This document shows, piece after piece, positions 1 to 4,958 of a stretch of 5,090 nucleotides of DNA. The notes under the pieces were generated by a model that was not told the origin of the DNA, did no database searches, and saw nothing but the letters and a program-made list of their open reading frames with translations. The stretch is taken from contig DAOWCY010000321.1 of NCBI GenBank assembly GCA_030639305.1, positions 1-5,090 of the forward strand. Direction: 5' to 3'. Both the position numbers and the translations under genes were made by a program. The stretch is from JAGLQA01 sp023135565. Its GTDB lineage: Bacteria; Acidobacteriota; Aminicenantia; UBA2199. The first letter of the stretch is position 1. Each line of letters starts with the position of its first letter.

Positions 1-866
1 CCATCCGGCTGTGGGATACCCGGTCGAAAAAACAGACCGGTGCCTGGCAGGGACATTCAGGTCCTGTTTACTCCCTGGCCTTCAGCCCGGACGGCAAAAT
101 CCTGGCCTCCGGCTCACGGGATCATACCATCCGGCTGTGGGATACCCGGTCGAAAAAACAGACCGGTGCCTGGCAGGGACATTCAGGTCCTGTTTACTCC
201 CTGGCCTTCAGCCCGGACGGCAAAACCCTGGCCTCCAGCTCATGGGATCATATCATCCGGCTGTGGGATACTTGGTCGAAAAAACAGACGGCCGCCTGGC
301 AGGGACATTCAGGTGATGTGACCTCCCTGGCCTTCAGTCCCGGCGGCAGCACCCTGGCCTCAGGCTCTGATGATAATACCATCCGGCTGTGGGATACCCG
401 GTCGAAAAAACAGACCGGCGCTTGGCAGAGACATTCAGATGATGTGAACTCCGTGGCCTTCAGCCCGGACGGCAAAACGCTAACTTCAGGCTCAAGAGAT
501 CATACCATCCGGCTGTGGGATATGGAGTCGAAAGAAACCGGCGAGGGATATTCAGGTTATACTTACTCCGTGGTATTAAGCCCCGACTGCAAGACCCTGG
601 CGTCCGGCTCATGGGGTGATACCATCCGCCTGTGGGATATGAGCATTTATTTTGATTTTCTCAAGGGGGGCAAGCCTACGCCCCTGTTCTTTACCTTTAC
701 CGAAGGAGTCGAATTCTTTTGGGGTGTGGAACTGGAAGGCTTCGAGTATAAAAAAGTATCCGTACGCAGCAAAGACGAAAGATTCCTTCCCCTTTTAGAT
801 GCACCCGCTCCCGGGCAATCCAAATTCGACCAGATCCTGGAGTGGGCGAAAAAACAACAAGAATAA
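1..866 (+). CDS. WD40-repeat protein, C-terminal part (5' end outside window)
   Basis: The reading frame is open from position 3 to the TAA at 864-866, giving 287 visible residues; the start lies before the window. It encodes successive WD40 blades, each with the GH-S-G...V.S.AFSPDGKTLASGS.D.TIRLWD pattern. Four units are 42 residues long and the fifth is 39. The fifth has lost the GH dyad (GYSGY instead of GHSGP) and has PDCKTL for PDGKTL, so it looks degenerate. A last IRLWDM strand then runs into a non-WD40 tail of about 75 residues (roughly positions 639-863), rich in aromatic residues and containing KPTPLFFTF, GVEFFWGVELEGF and PAPGQSKFDQILEWA. WD40 propellers are binding scaffolds. In bacteria, long near-identical arrays of this kind often sit behind a STAND/NACHT ATPase or another effector domain, but that part is not visible, so the function is inferred only as ligand or protein binding. 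The ATG at 318 is an internal methionine inside a blade, not the start. Confidence 0.93.
   Translation, partial: IRLWDTRSKKQTGAWQGHSGPVYSLAFSPDGKILASGSRDHTIRLWDTRSKKQTGAWQGHSGPVYSLAFSPDGKTLASSSWDHIIRLWDTWSKKQTAAWQGHSGDVTSLAFSPGGSTLASGSDDNTIRLWDTRSKKQTGAWQRHSDDVNSVAFSPDGKTLTSGSRDHTIRLWDMESKETGEGYSGYTYSVVLSPDCKTLASGSWGDTIRLWDMSIYFDFLKGGKPTPLFFTFTEGVEFFWGVELEGFEYKKVSVRSKDERFLPLLDAPAPGQSKFDQILEWAKKQQE
3..623 (+). repeat. Tandem 126-bp WD40-coding repeats
   Basis: Units begin at the ATC of each IRLWD at 3, 129, 255, 381 and 507, and the next copy of that motif is at 624. Spacing is exactly 126 bp four times, then 117 bp. Units 1 and 2 differ at only 4 of 126 positions; units 3 and 4 are more diverged and unit 5 is the most degraded. 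Similarity therefore falls towards the C-terminal end, which suggests recent duplication or gene conversion upstream and likely more near-identical copies before the window. The identity is at DNA level, including silent positions, so it is not explained by protein constraint alone. Confidence 0.92.
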
Positions 867-921
867 ATAACCCGGTTCAGCCTTGTTTTGCGGCATCCGG
901 GAACCATAGCGGGCAGCCCGC

Positions 922-1075
922 CATCTTCGGCGCATCAAAACCGGTCTTCCGACCATCGGCGACGATCTTCCGGGCATTAAATCGGTGCTCCGACCATCGG
1001 CGGCGATCTTCCGAACACCGACATCGATCTTCCGAACACCAAATCGGCGCTCCAACCACCAAAGCAGCCCGTCCA
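922..1075. repeat. Degenerate 20/21-bp tandem array (about 41-bp higher-order unit)
   Basis: A motif related to TCTTCCGACCATCGGCG recurs with anchors at 924, 945, 966, 986, 1007, 1028 and 1048, and a weaker copy near 1069. The steps are 21, 21, 20, 21, 21, 20 and 21 bases. Two half-unit types can be told apart: one with CCGACCATCGGCG (945, 986, and diverged at 1048) and one with CCGGGCATTAAATCGG or CCGAACACCAAATCGG (966, 1028). This implies an ancestral unit of about 41-42 bp. The 20-base steps break any single reading frame, so the array is unlikely to be coding now. On the minus strand one frame gives runs such as VRKIAADGRSTD, which could mean decay from a coding repeat. Confidence 0.75.
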
Positions 1076-1195
1076 ATCAGCATCTCCGGGGATGCGGCGC
1101 ACCCACCCTCTTTGTCTCCGGCGGGGCCGCGCACGTGGGGAAGCGAAAAGGTTACCTAATCGTAAAGTTTTGCCACTTCCTGGCAGAATATTTTT

Positions 1196-1224
1196 TTGCA
1201 AGCCTGGAAAGGGTTTATTATAGA
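1196..1224 (+). promoter_or_regulatory. Possible sigma70-type promoter in intergenic region
   Basis: TTGCAA (1196-1201) and TATAGA (1219-1224) are 17 bp apart; each matches four of six consensus bases. No gene follows closely: the next is at 1523 and has a better promoter of its own. If real, it would transcribe an RNA through the hairpins at 1277-1443. The stretch is AT-rich, so a chance match is quite possible. Confidence 0.25.
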
Positions 1225-1486
1225 GCGTTTACAGGCCAAAACAATAAAAACGTTTATTGATTGACCAACTAAAATTCCCCGATTGAGACTTGCCAGGAGG
1301 TGGCGCTGAGGGGCTTTTTTGCTTTTTGCCCCGAAGCGGCGGGGTGTGTTAGCTCGGTGAATAGCATGTTCGACAATCTTATAGCTTTTTCCCGGTTGTA
1401 AGCACCCTTTTTAGTTCCGGCTTGTCCGGGTTGTGGACAGGCCAAAAAATATCGAATCCTGGAATACACACCGGGATTTTTTGCAG

Positions 1487-1515
1487 TTGATAATTTTTTT
1501 AAATAGAACTATAAT
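1487..1515 (+). promoter_or_regulatory. Strong sigma70-type promoter for the mntA-like gene
   Basis: TTGATA (1487-1492, five of six consensus) and a perfect TATAAT (1510-1515) are separated by exactly 17 bp. The expected start of transcription, about seven bases after the -10 box, falls at about 1521-1523. That is on the ATG of the nucleotidyltransferase at 1523, so the transcript would have almost no 5' leader. There is also no good Shine-Dalgarno sequence before that ATG; only AAGAG lies there, and it is too close. Confidence 0.65.
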
Positions 1516-1522
1516 AAGAGTG

Positions 1523-1846
1523 ATGAAAAGCAATAAAATTATTCTAAAAGAACTAAAAGAAATACTGGTTGCCCATTTCGGCGCCGATATAAAAGACGTC
1601 ATATTGTTCGGTTCCCGGACCACTGGCAAAGCCCACGAAGGTTCGGATTACGATGTCTTGATTATCCTCAACCACGACTATAACTGGAAATACCAGGATA
1701 AAATCACGTCTGTTCTATATGAAATGGAATTAAAATATGATATTTTTATCGACACAAAAGTTGCTTCGGTTTATGAACTGAAAAATACGATCAAAGGGAT
1801 AGAACCGATTTATGTGGATGCTGTCCGGGAGGGGATGTACGCATGA
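1523..1846 (+). CDS. mntA: MNT-type minimal nucleotidyltransferase (MntA-like antitoxin)
   Basis: A 107-residue protein of the usual size for single-domain MNT proteins of the DNA polymerase beta superfamily. The catalytic signature is clear: VILFGSR at residues 27-32 (G30, S31), then SDYDVLI with metal-binding D42 and D44; D73 or D77 in KYDIFID is the likely third acidic residue. Members of this family pair with HEPN ribonucleases. In the studied HEPN-MNT pairs, MntA neutralises HepT by AMPylating it. I chose the ATG at 1523 because the N-terminus MKSNKIILKELKEIL matches family starts. The in-frame ATG at 1433 would add an unrelated 30-residue extension lying upstream of and across a strong promoter. 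The TGA overlaps an ATG (ATGA, 1843-1846), the classic coupling to the HEPN gene, but that gene is broken. The antitoxin is therefore probably an orphan, unless it acts on a HEPN toxin elsewhere. Confidence 0.88.
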   Translation: MKSNKIILKELKEILVAHFGADIKDVILFGSRTTGKAHEGSDYDVLIILNHDYNWKYQDKITSVLYEMELKYDIFIDTKVASVYELKNTIKGIEPIYVDAVREGMYA

Positions 1847-1920
1847 CACTCCCTGAAAAAGAAAGAGATACCATGAAATTAACTTGCCTCCGGCGGCCCT
1901 GCCGGGGGCCAAACTTTTGA
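1843..1920 (+). pseudogene. Remnant of HEPN toxin gene (hepT-like), interrupted after about 10 codons
   Basis: An ATG overlaps the stop of the nucleotidyltransferase gene (ATGA). The first ten residues, MTLPEKERDT, resemble the N-terminus of HEPN-domain toxins encoded after MNT genes. The frame then enters the inverted-repeat element and ends at a TGA (1918-1920) after 25 codons. No HEPN helices and no catalytic R-x4-6-H motif follow in any frame after the element. What follows is the ribosome-binding site of the next gene, so the rest of the toxin gene appears deleted rather than merely split. Identification rests on position and a very short match, and is therefore an inference. Confidence 0.6.
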
Positions 1921-1958
1921 AAAAGTTTGATCAAAACTTTTGTTAATTTCATGGCATC
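1867..1958. mobile_element. Palindromic MITE-like element with about 17-bp inverted ends
   Basis: The left arm GATACCATGAAATTAAC (1867-1883) and right arm GTTAATTTCATGGCATC (1942-1958) are reverse complements at 16 of 17 positions, with an unbroken 13-bp core (1871-1883 and 1942-1954). The 58-bp interior is itself palindromic: GCCTCCGGC (1886-1894) pairs with GCCGGGGGC (1901-1909) apart from one mismatch, AAACTTTT (1911-1918) pairs with AAAAGTTT (1921-1928), and TTTGATCAAA (1926-1935) is a perfect palindrome. It encodes nothing. It sits exactly where the HEPN frame breaks. GATA occurs at 1867-1870 and again at 1959-1962, but whether this is a target duplication is unclear because 1867-1870 also lies in the imperfect part of the arm. 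It could be a non-autonomous element or a REP-like palindrome. Confidence 0.65.
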
Positions 1959-1975
1959 GATACGGCAGCCCGGTT

Positions 1976-1983
1976 AAGGAGGT
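1976..1983 (+). promoter_or_regulatory. Strong Shine-Dalgarno site for the small exported ORF
   Basis: AAGGAGGT is a full-length match to the anti-Shine-Dalgarno sequence, four bases before the ATG at 1988. It is the best ribosome-binding site in the window and is the main reason to accept the very short ORF that follows as a translated start. Confidence 0.75.
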
Positions 1984-1987
1984 AAAT

Positions 1988-2113
1988 ATGAACAAACACA
2001 ACCTATTTAATAACAGTTGGGTGATACTAATTTTAATACTGCTGCCGGCGCTGGGCGGCGGGCTTTGGGGAGCGGATATCTACGTGAAAGCAGGCGGTAG
2101 GACTGAGCCCTAA
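1988..2113 (+). CDS. Short exported ORF, probably truncated stump of a larger secreted protein
   Basis: A 41-codon frame starts after a perfect ribosome-binding site. Residues 1-28 are a textbook signal peptide: MNKHN, then a hydrophobic stretch WVILILILLPALGG, then a probable cleavage site LWG before ADIYVKAGG. The mature part is only about 13 residues (ADIYVKAGGRTEP) before the TAA at 2111-2113. ADIYVKAGG resembles the first mature residues of secreted right-handed beta-helix (DUF1565-like) proteins, which normally continue for hundreds of residues. I therefore infer that a deletion removed the body of such a gene and joined its start to the 11-bp repeat that follows. A genuine secreted micropeptide cannot be excluded. 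It lies just after the palindromic element and may once have had a promoter upstream. Confidence 0.5.
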   Translation: MNKHNLFNNSWVILILILLPALGGGLWGADIYVKAGGRTEP

Positions 2114-2116
2114 AAG

Positions 2117-2215
2117 CGCCTCCTGAATTCTTCTCAATCTCCTCCTGATCTCTTCTTGATCCCCTCCTGAGCTCTTCTTAAGCTCCTCCTGATCTCTTCT
2201 TAAGCTCTTCTCGAT
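2117..2215. repeat. 11-bp (22-bp paired) pyrimidine-rich tandem repeat
   Basis: Nine consecutive 11-base units cover this stretch without any gap. They alternate between a CTCCTCCTGAT type and a CTCTTCTTGAT/CTCTTCTTAAG type, so the higher-order period is 22 bp. The plus strand is strongly pyrimidine-rich and the minus strand purine-rich. It lies between the stop of the short exported ORF (2111-2113) and the stop of the 554-residue protein gene on the minus strand (2218-2220). It is therefore in the 3' region of both and would form the 3' untranslated tail of the minus-strand message. No reading frame through it continues either neighbour without a stop. Confidence 0.88.
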
Positions 2216-2217
2216 TC

Positions 2218-3882
2218 CTATCTGCCTTTCCAGAGGGGATCGAAGCTGCTGTTATCGTTGGTCATGCGGCGGCAGTTACCGGTGCTTAGGTCCAGCACAT
2301 AGATGTCGCTCTCTTTGGCTGCTTTGCCGGATAAATCCCTGAAAGTCTCCTCCGCGCTGTCGTGGTCACCCGACCGGGGCGAAGCGCTGAAAACCACGTA
2401 ACGTCCATCCGGCGAGAAATCGAGGCAAATAGTAGCAGCCCCCGTTTCTTCTATAGGCGAAGAGGGGCGGATGGTTTGCGGCAGGAGAATCTCTTTACCG
2501 GCGCCGTTACGAATATCCACCAGCACTATAGAACCCGGCGCATCCTTAAAACCGAAATAACTGCGGTTCACCGTACCGATATAGGCCAGCAGGTTTCCAT
2601 CCGGCGAGAATGCCAGCGTCGATTTTTCATAGAGCGAGTAGGGCTGCTCGAACTGCCGCATCTTCCTGCCTGAAAGGCTGTCGGCGAGGATGATCTTATC
2701 CCCGTAGGCGTAAGCCAGGGTGTTGGCGGTAGGAGAGAAAACCGGGCACCAACCGCGCCTTTCGGGACCCATATCGGGCATGGCCGGGTCTTTGTAGTAG
2801 AGGGTTTGCCGGTGCACCGCCCGGGCCAGTTTAAAGGAAGCGATTTGCCCGATGCGCAGGATACCGGCGTATGTATGGTCATAAGCCCCGGAAGCGGCAT
2901 CGTGGACAGCGATATTCCCGGCATGGGTGAAAGACCTCATTTGGACGGCCACTAATTTTTTGTCCCGGGAGATACTGGGTGAATTGACGTAGCTTTCGCC
3001 TTTGAGGGGGAATTTCATAGGGAAAGCCTGGATATTGCTGCCTAAGGGGGCGTCGGTCCCGGTGACGCCGTTAATGCAGAAAATTTGCTTCAATACCGGC
3101 ACAGCCAGTAGGATTGTCCGGCCATCCCTGCTGCGGGCCGGCTGGCAAATGGGTAAATTCTTAAAATTATACAGCCCGGTGACTTTTCCGCTGGAAGGGT
3201 TCAAAGAGCACAGGAAACGGTTGCCGCCCTGCTGTTTGATGAAAAGAATATCCCGGGGCGAAGCTCCGGGAATGGTTCCGGAAGAGACCGTCCCGGCAGG
3301 TGAAGCTTGTCCTGCCGCCTGGCCGGTGCGGACCGGTTGGCCGCCGAAAAGTGGCGCGGCGCAGGACGCTAAGTAGTGCTGTGGGTTAAAAGCCGCGTAT
3401 CTATTAGCAGGCGCGTAGAAAACCAGGAAAATGCCGATTTTGTTTTGTGTATTGGCCGAGCACCACATATGCGCCCGGAAAGGAGCGCCTCCGGCAGTAA
3501 GAGTAGCGTCGATGGTCAACACATCCGGGGCCTGGGCATGGGGCTGCTGTTTGATCGCTTTCAGGTCCGGGTATCCCTGTTTGCGCAGGAAATCGATCAT
3601 GGTTTTAGTTAGGGCTGCGTTGGTATCGACCCCGGGCTGGAGTTGGCCCAGGATAAACATGATCCCGGCGCTGTCGGCTGCCGCTTTTTCGGTAATCACC
3701 GCGCCCATTTGGTTTTCCTGCACGGTCCAGCCTTTGGGGAAGCCGATCTTAACGGAGGCGTCGGCTTTGAACGTATAGACCAGGAACTCCGGCTGCGCTT
3801 GAACAAACGTAACGCCGCCTAAGAATAAAATCAAAACAAAGGCCAAAGATAGCCTGAAAAAATAACCTGTTTTTTTTAACAT
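2218..3882 (-). CDS. Exported two-domain protein: Mog1/PsbP-like(?) domain plus TolB/PD40-type beta-propeller
   Basis: A 554-residue protein. Residues 1-29 form a signal peptide (MLKK, hydrophobic 11-24, cleavage likely after VQA29). Residues 31-181 are a compact alpha/beta domain starting PEFLVYTFKAD, with a FPKGW motif at 48-52, LTIDATL at 122-128 and FRAHMWC at 135-141. It is about 64% identical by hand count to the neighbouring 190-residue protein. A flexible Gly/Ala/Pro/Ser/Thr linker (182-208) joins it to a propeller (209-552) with PD40/WD40-like strands: SRDGRTILLA (251-260), VFSPTANTLAYA (381-392), AFSPDGNLLAY (424-434), DFSPDGRYVVF (488-498) and a closing DIYVLDLSTGNCRRMTND (526-543). 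I chose the ATG at 3882 because GGAGG (3888-3892) sits five bases ahead; a TTG four codons upstream overlaps that site. The protein likely acts in the periplasm or on the surface as a binding or scaffold protein; its ligand is unknown. I do not recognise a named family for the first domain. Confidence 0.9.
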   Translation of the reverse strand: MLKKTGYFFRLSLAFVLILFLGGVTFVQAQPEFLVYTFKADASVKIGFPKGWTVQENQMGAVITEKAAADSAGIMFILGQLQPGVDTNAALTKTMIDFLRKQGYPDLKAIKQQPHAQAPDVLTIDATLTAGGAPFRAHMWCSANTQNKIGIFLVFYAPANRYAAFNPQHYLASCAAPLFGGQPVRTGQAAGQASPAGTVSSGTIPGASPRDILFIKQQGGNRFLCSLNPSSGKVTGLYNFKNLPICQPARSRDGRTILLAVPVLKQIFCINGVTGTDAPLGSNIQAFPMKFPLKGESYVNSPSISRDKKLVAVQMRSFTHAGNIAVHDAASGAYDHTYAGILRIGQIASFKLARAVHRQTLYYKDPAMPDMGPERRGWCPVFSPTANTLAYAYGDKIILADSLSGRKMRQFEQPYSLYEKSTLAFSPDGNLLAYIGTVNRSYFGFKDAPGSIVLVDIRNGAGKEILLPQTIRPSSPIEETGAATICLDFSPDGRYVVFSASPRSGDHDSAEETFRDLSGKAAKESDIYVLDLSTGNCRRMTNDNSSFDPLWKGR

Positions 3883-4021
3883 CTTATCCTCCAATTTTTA
3901 TAATATCTTAAAATTTCGATGTTCAATGTACAAGGATCAATAATCAATAGATTTCAATACAAGCAGGGGTTGGCGCTGCTTCTGCCGCGTAGCGGCTTAT
4001 CGGCTGGGTGCGCCGCACCCC
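3883..4021. other. Intergenic spacer between the two paralogous genes, with two GC-rich hairpins
   Basis: The 139-bp spacer has two parts. Next to the upstream gene's stop (4022-4024) are two compact hairpins: GGGTGC (4006-4011) with GCACCC (4015-4020), loop three, and GCCGC (3984-3988) with GCGGC (3992-3996), loop three. Neither is followed by a T run on the minus strand, so they are not standard intrinsic terminators; they could stabilise the 3' end of the upstream message or be a REP-like element. The rest, 3893-3960, is AT-rich. A weak minus-strand promoter (TTGAAC, 18 bp, TATAAA at 3897-3902) is possible, but its start would fall on the ribosome-binding site, so I do not trust it. Confidence 0.55.
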
Positions 4022-4594
4022 TTATTTGCCGGCTTCGAACATGGGTTTCACGGCGGCGGTTAGATACTGGTTGGCATCGAAACTGCCGTACCGGGCGGTA
4101 GGCGCATAAAACACGATAAATAGGCCGAGTCGGTTCTGGGCGTTGGCTACGCACCACATATGGGCGCGGAAAGGTATTCCCTCTGAAGAGAGGGTGGCGT
4201 CGATAGTTAAGACTTCCGGGGCCTGGGGATGGGGCTGTCGGGCAGCCGGTTTCAGGTCGGGGAACTGCTGCTGCAAACCGGCGATCATGGTTTTCGCCAG
4301 GTCGTCATTGGTATTCACTCCCTGTTGGAGCTGCACGATGAAAAACAGTATCCCGGCGCTGTCGTTGGTTTGGTTTTCGGTAATCACCGCGCCCAACTGG
4401 GTTTCCTGGACCGACCAGCCTTTCGGATAGCCGATCTTGACTGTAGGGTCGGCTTTGAACGTATAGACCAGGAATTCCGGGCCTGCCGCTTTGCCGATAC
4501 TGCCGAATTGGGCCGGACCGGGAACAGACATACACACCATTAATAAAGTAGCAAGTAAGGTAAGACTAAAAAATCCCCTGGAATTTTTTTTCAT
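4022..4594 (-). CDS. Exported single-domain paralogue of the upstream part of the propeller protein
   Basis: A 190-residue protein. Residues 1-28 are a signal peptide (MKKNSRGFF, hydrophobic 10-20, likely cleavage after GPA28). There is no proper lipobox around C21. The mature domain (39-187) matches residues 31-179 of the 554-residue protein almost end to end with a single one-residue gap. Shared blocks are PEFLVYTFKAD, YPKGW or FPKGW, GAVITE, DSAGI, VLTIDATL, PFRAHMWC and VFYAP. The YPKGW motif after paired strands, and the overall length, suggest a Mog1/PsbP/DUF1795-like fold; this is inference only. The ATG at 4594 is preceded by GGAGG (4600-4604) at five bases, the same layout as the downstream gene. 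An upstream in-frame ATG at 4657 would add 21 polar residues ahead of the signal peptide and has no ribosome site. It is the first gene of a probable two-gene unit. Confidence 0.9.
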   Translation of the reverse strand: MKKNSRGFFSLTLLATLLMVCMSVPGPAQFGSIGKAAGPEFLVYTFKADPTVKIGYPKGWSVQETQLGAVITENQTNDSAGILFFIVQLQQGVNTNDDLAKTMIAGLQQQFPDLKPAARQPHPQAPEVLTIDATLSSEGIPFRAHMWCVANAQNRLGLFIVFYAPTARYGSFDANQYLTAAVKPMFEAGK

Positions 4595-4663
4595 ATTATC
4601 CTCCGATTCTTTTTTCTTTTGATTCGCTGTTAAAGTTTGCCGGTTAAAAAAGATCACGACATT

Positions 4664-4692
4664 ATTTTAGAATAAATAGCGGAATTTTGCAA
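4664..4692 (-). promoter_or_regulatory. Probable sigma70-type promoter for the 190-residue exported protein gene
   Basis: On the minus strand, TTGCAA (4687-4692) and TAAAAT (4664-4669) are 17 bp apart, matching four and five of the six consensus bases. Transcription would start near 4657, leaving about a 60-base leader before the ATG at 4594, with GGAGG at its end. This is a plausible driver for the two-gene unit 4594-2218. Confidence 0.55.
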
Positions 4693-4734
4693 CCTTTTTT
4701 CTTTTAAGTGTTCAGTTTTGGGAAAAAGAGAGAC

Positions 4735-4958
4735 CTAATGAAATTTTGGGGACAGGCAAGTTAATAAATGTTTTAGAAAAGAGTCTCTTACTTCTTTGTT
4801 AGGATAAGAGAGATAATAGGTGGTTTCATCAGCGCTGACAGTTTTTTTCTTTATCGTTAAGTAGCCGGTCTGGAAAAGCAGGGAAGTAATCTCTATATTG
4901 TCTATATCGAAACTCTCGAAAATAGAACTATCGGTATCGGTATATTCTAATTCTATAA
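4735..4958 (-). pseudogene. Fragment of AAA-ATPase-like / PD-(D/E)XK nuclease (DUF1703-type) gene
   Basis: Reading the minus strand from 4959 down to the TAG at 4735-4737 gives about 74 residues with a clear family look: SFDIDNIEITSLLF, QTGYLTIKKKTVSADET and YYLSYPNKEVRDSFLKHLL. These resemble the segment linking the AAA-ATPase-like domain (PF09820 type) to the C-terminal PD-(D/E)XK nuclease domain (PF08011 type) in a family of about 500-550 residues common in anaerobes. The fragment has no start codon of its own. Upstream it runs straight into the insertion-sequence end and meets a stop in frame (TAA, 4966-4968). Downstream it ends early, after LLTCLSPKFH, and the nuclease domain is absent. 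It is thus cut at both sides: on one by the insertion sequence, on the other by an older deletion or insertion. The ATPase part may continue beyond the window on the far side of the element. Confidence 0.78.

Larger units (their letters stand above)
867..1486. other. Gene-poor intergenic region with repeats and hairpins
   Basis: I find no convincing gene in these 620 bases. Open frames exist on both strands, but they run through repeats, lack ribosome-binding sites and have arginine- and serine-rich compositions typical of GC-rich noncoding DNA. The region contains the 20/21-bp array listed separately and several short inverted repeats: 1243-1248 with 1253-1258, CCCCG 1329-1333 with CGGGG 1340-1344, and GGCTTGTCC 1419-1427 with GGACAGGCC 1435-1443 (one G-T pair). 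A run of six T at 1315-1320 follows GGGGC, which looks terminator-like, but the only matching CCCC (1277-1280) leaves a long weak loop. No clear terminator for the WD40 gene is seen. Confidence 0.6.

Noticed and set aside
1..866. The direct repeats considered as a CRISPR array
   Set aside because: The 126-bp units are contiguous, in frame and encode WD40 blades; there are no spacers.
1093..1105. TGCGGCGCACCCA shared with the reverse complement of 4005-4017 as a possible dispersed hairpin family
   Set aside because: Only 13 bases match, and the full hairpin is present only at the second site; this is too little to call a repeat family.
795..1201. Several overlapping frames of 74-105 codons on both strands across the 20/21-bp array
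   Set aside because: They exist because the array is GC-rich and repetitive. None has a ribosome-binding site, a recognisable domain or a consistent reading frame through the repeats.
1419..1443. Nine-bp stem considered as an intrinsic terminator
   Set aside because: On the plus strand it is followed by a run of A, and on the minus strand no T run follows, so it does not fit a terminator in either direction.
1269..1469. 66-codon minus-strand frame
   Set aside because: It runs through hairpins and a T-rich tract, has no ribosome site and no recognisable motif.
1433..1522. N-terminal extension of the nucleotidyltransferase from the ATG at 1433
   Set aside because: The extra 30 residues do not resemble the family, there is no ribosome-binding site, and the extension crosses a near-consensus promoter.
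1878..1889. Twelve-base match ATTAACTTGCCT shared with the reverse complement of 4754-4765
   Set aside because: About one such 12-base match is expected by chance in a window this size, and the flanks do not extend it.
2362..3778. Plus-strand frames of 78-124 codons and a minus-strand frame at 2568-2924
   Set aside because: All lie inside the 554-residue protein gene, which has a signal peptide, ribosome site and propeller motifs; these are shadows of it.
3897..3925. Minus-strand promoter TTGAAC / TATAAA just ahead of the 554-residue protein gene
   Set aside because: The predicted start of transcription would fall within the ribosome-binding site, leaving no usable leader; the AT-rich spacer makes a chance match likely.
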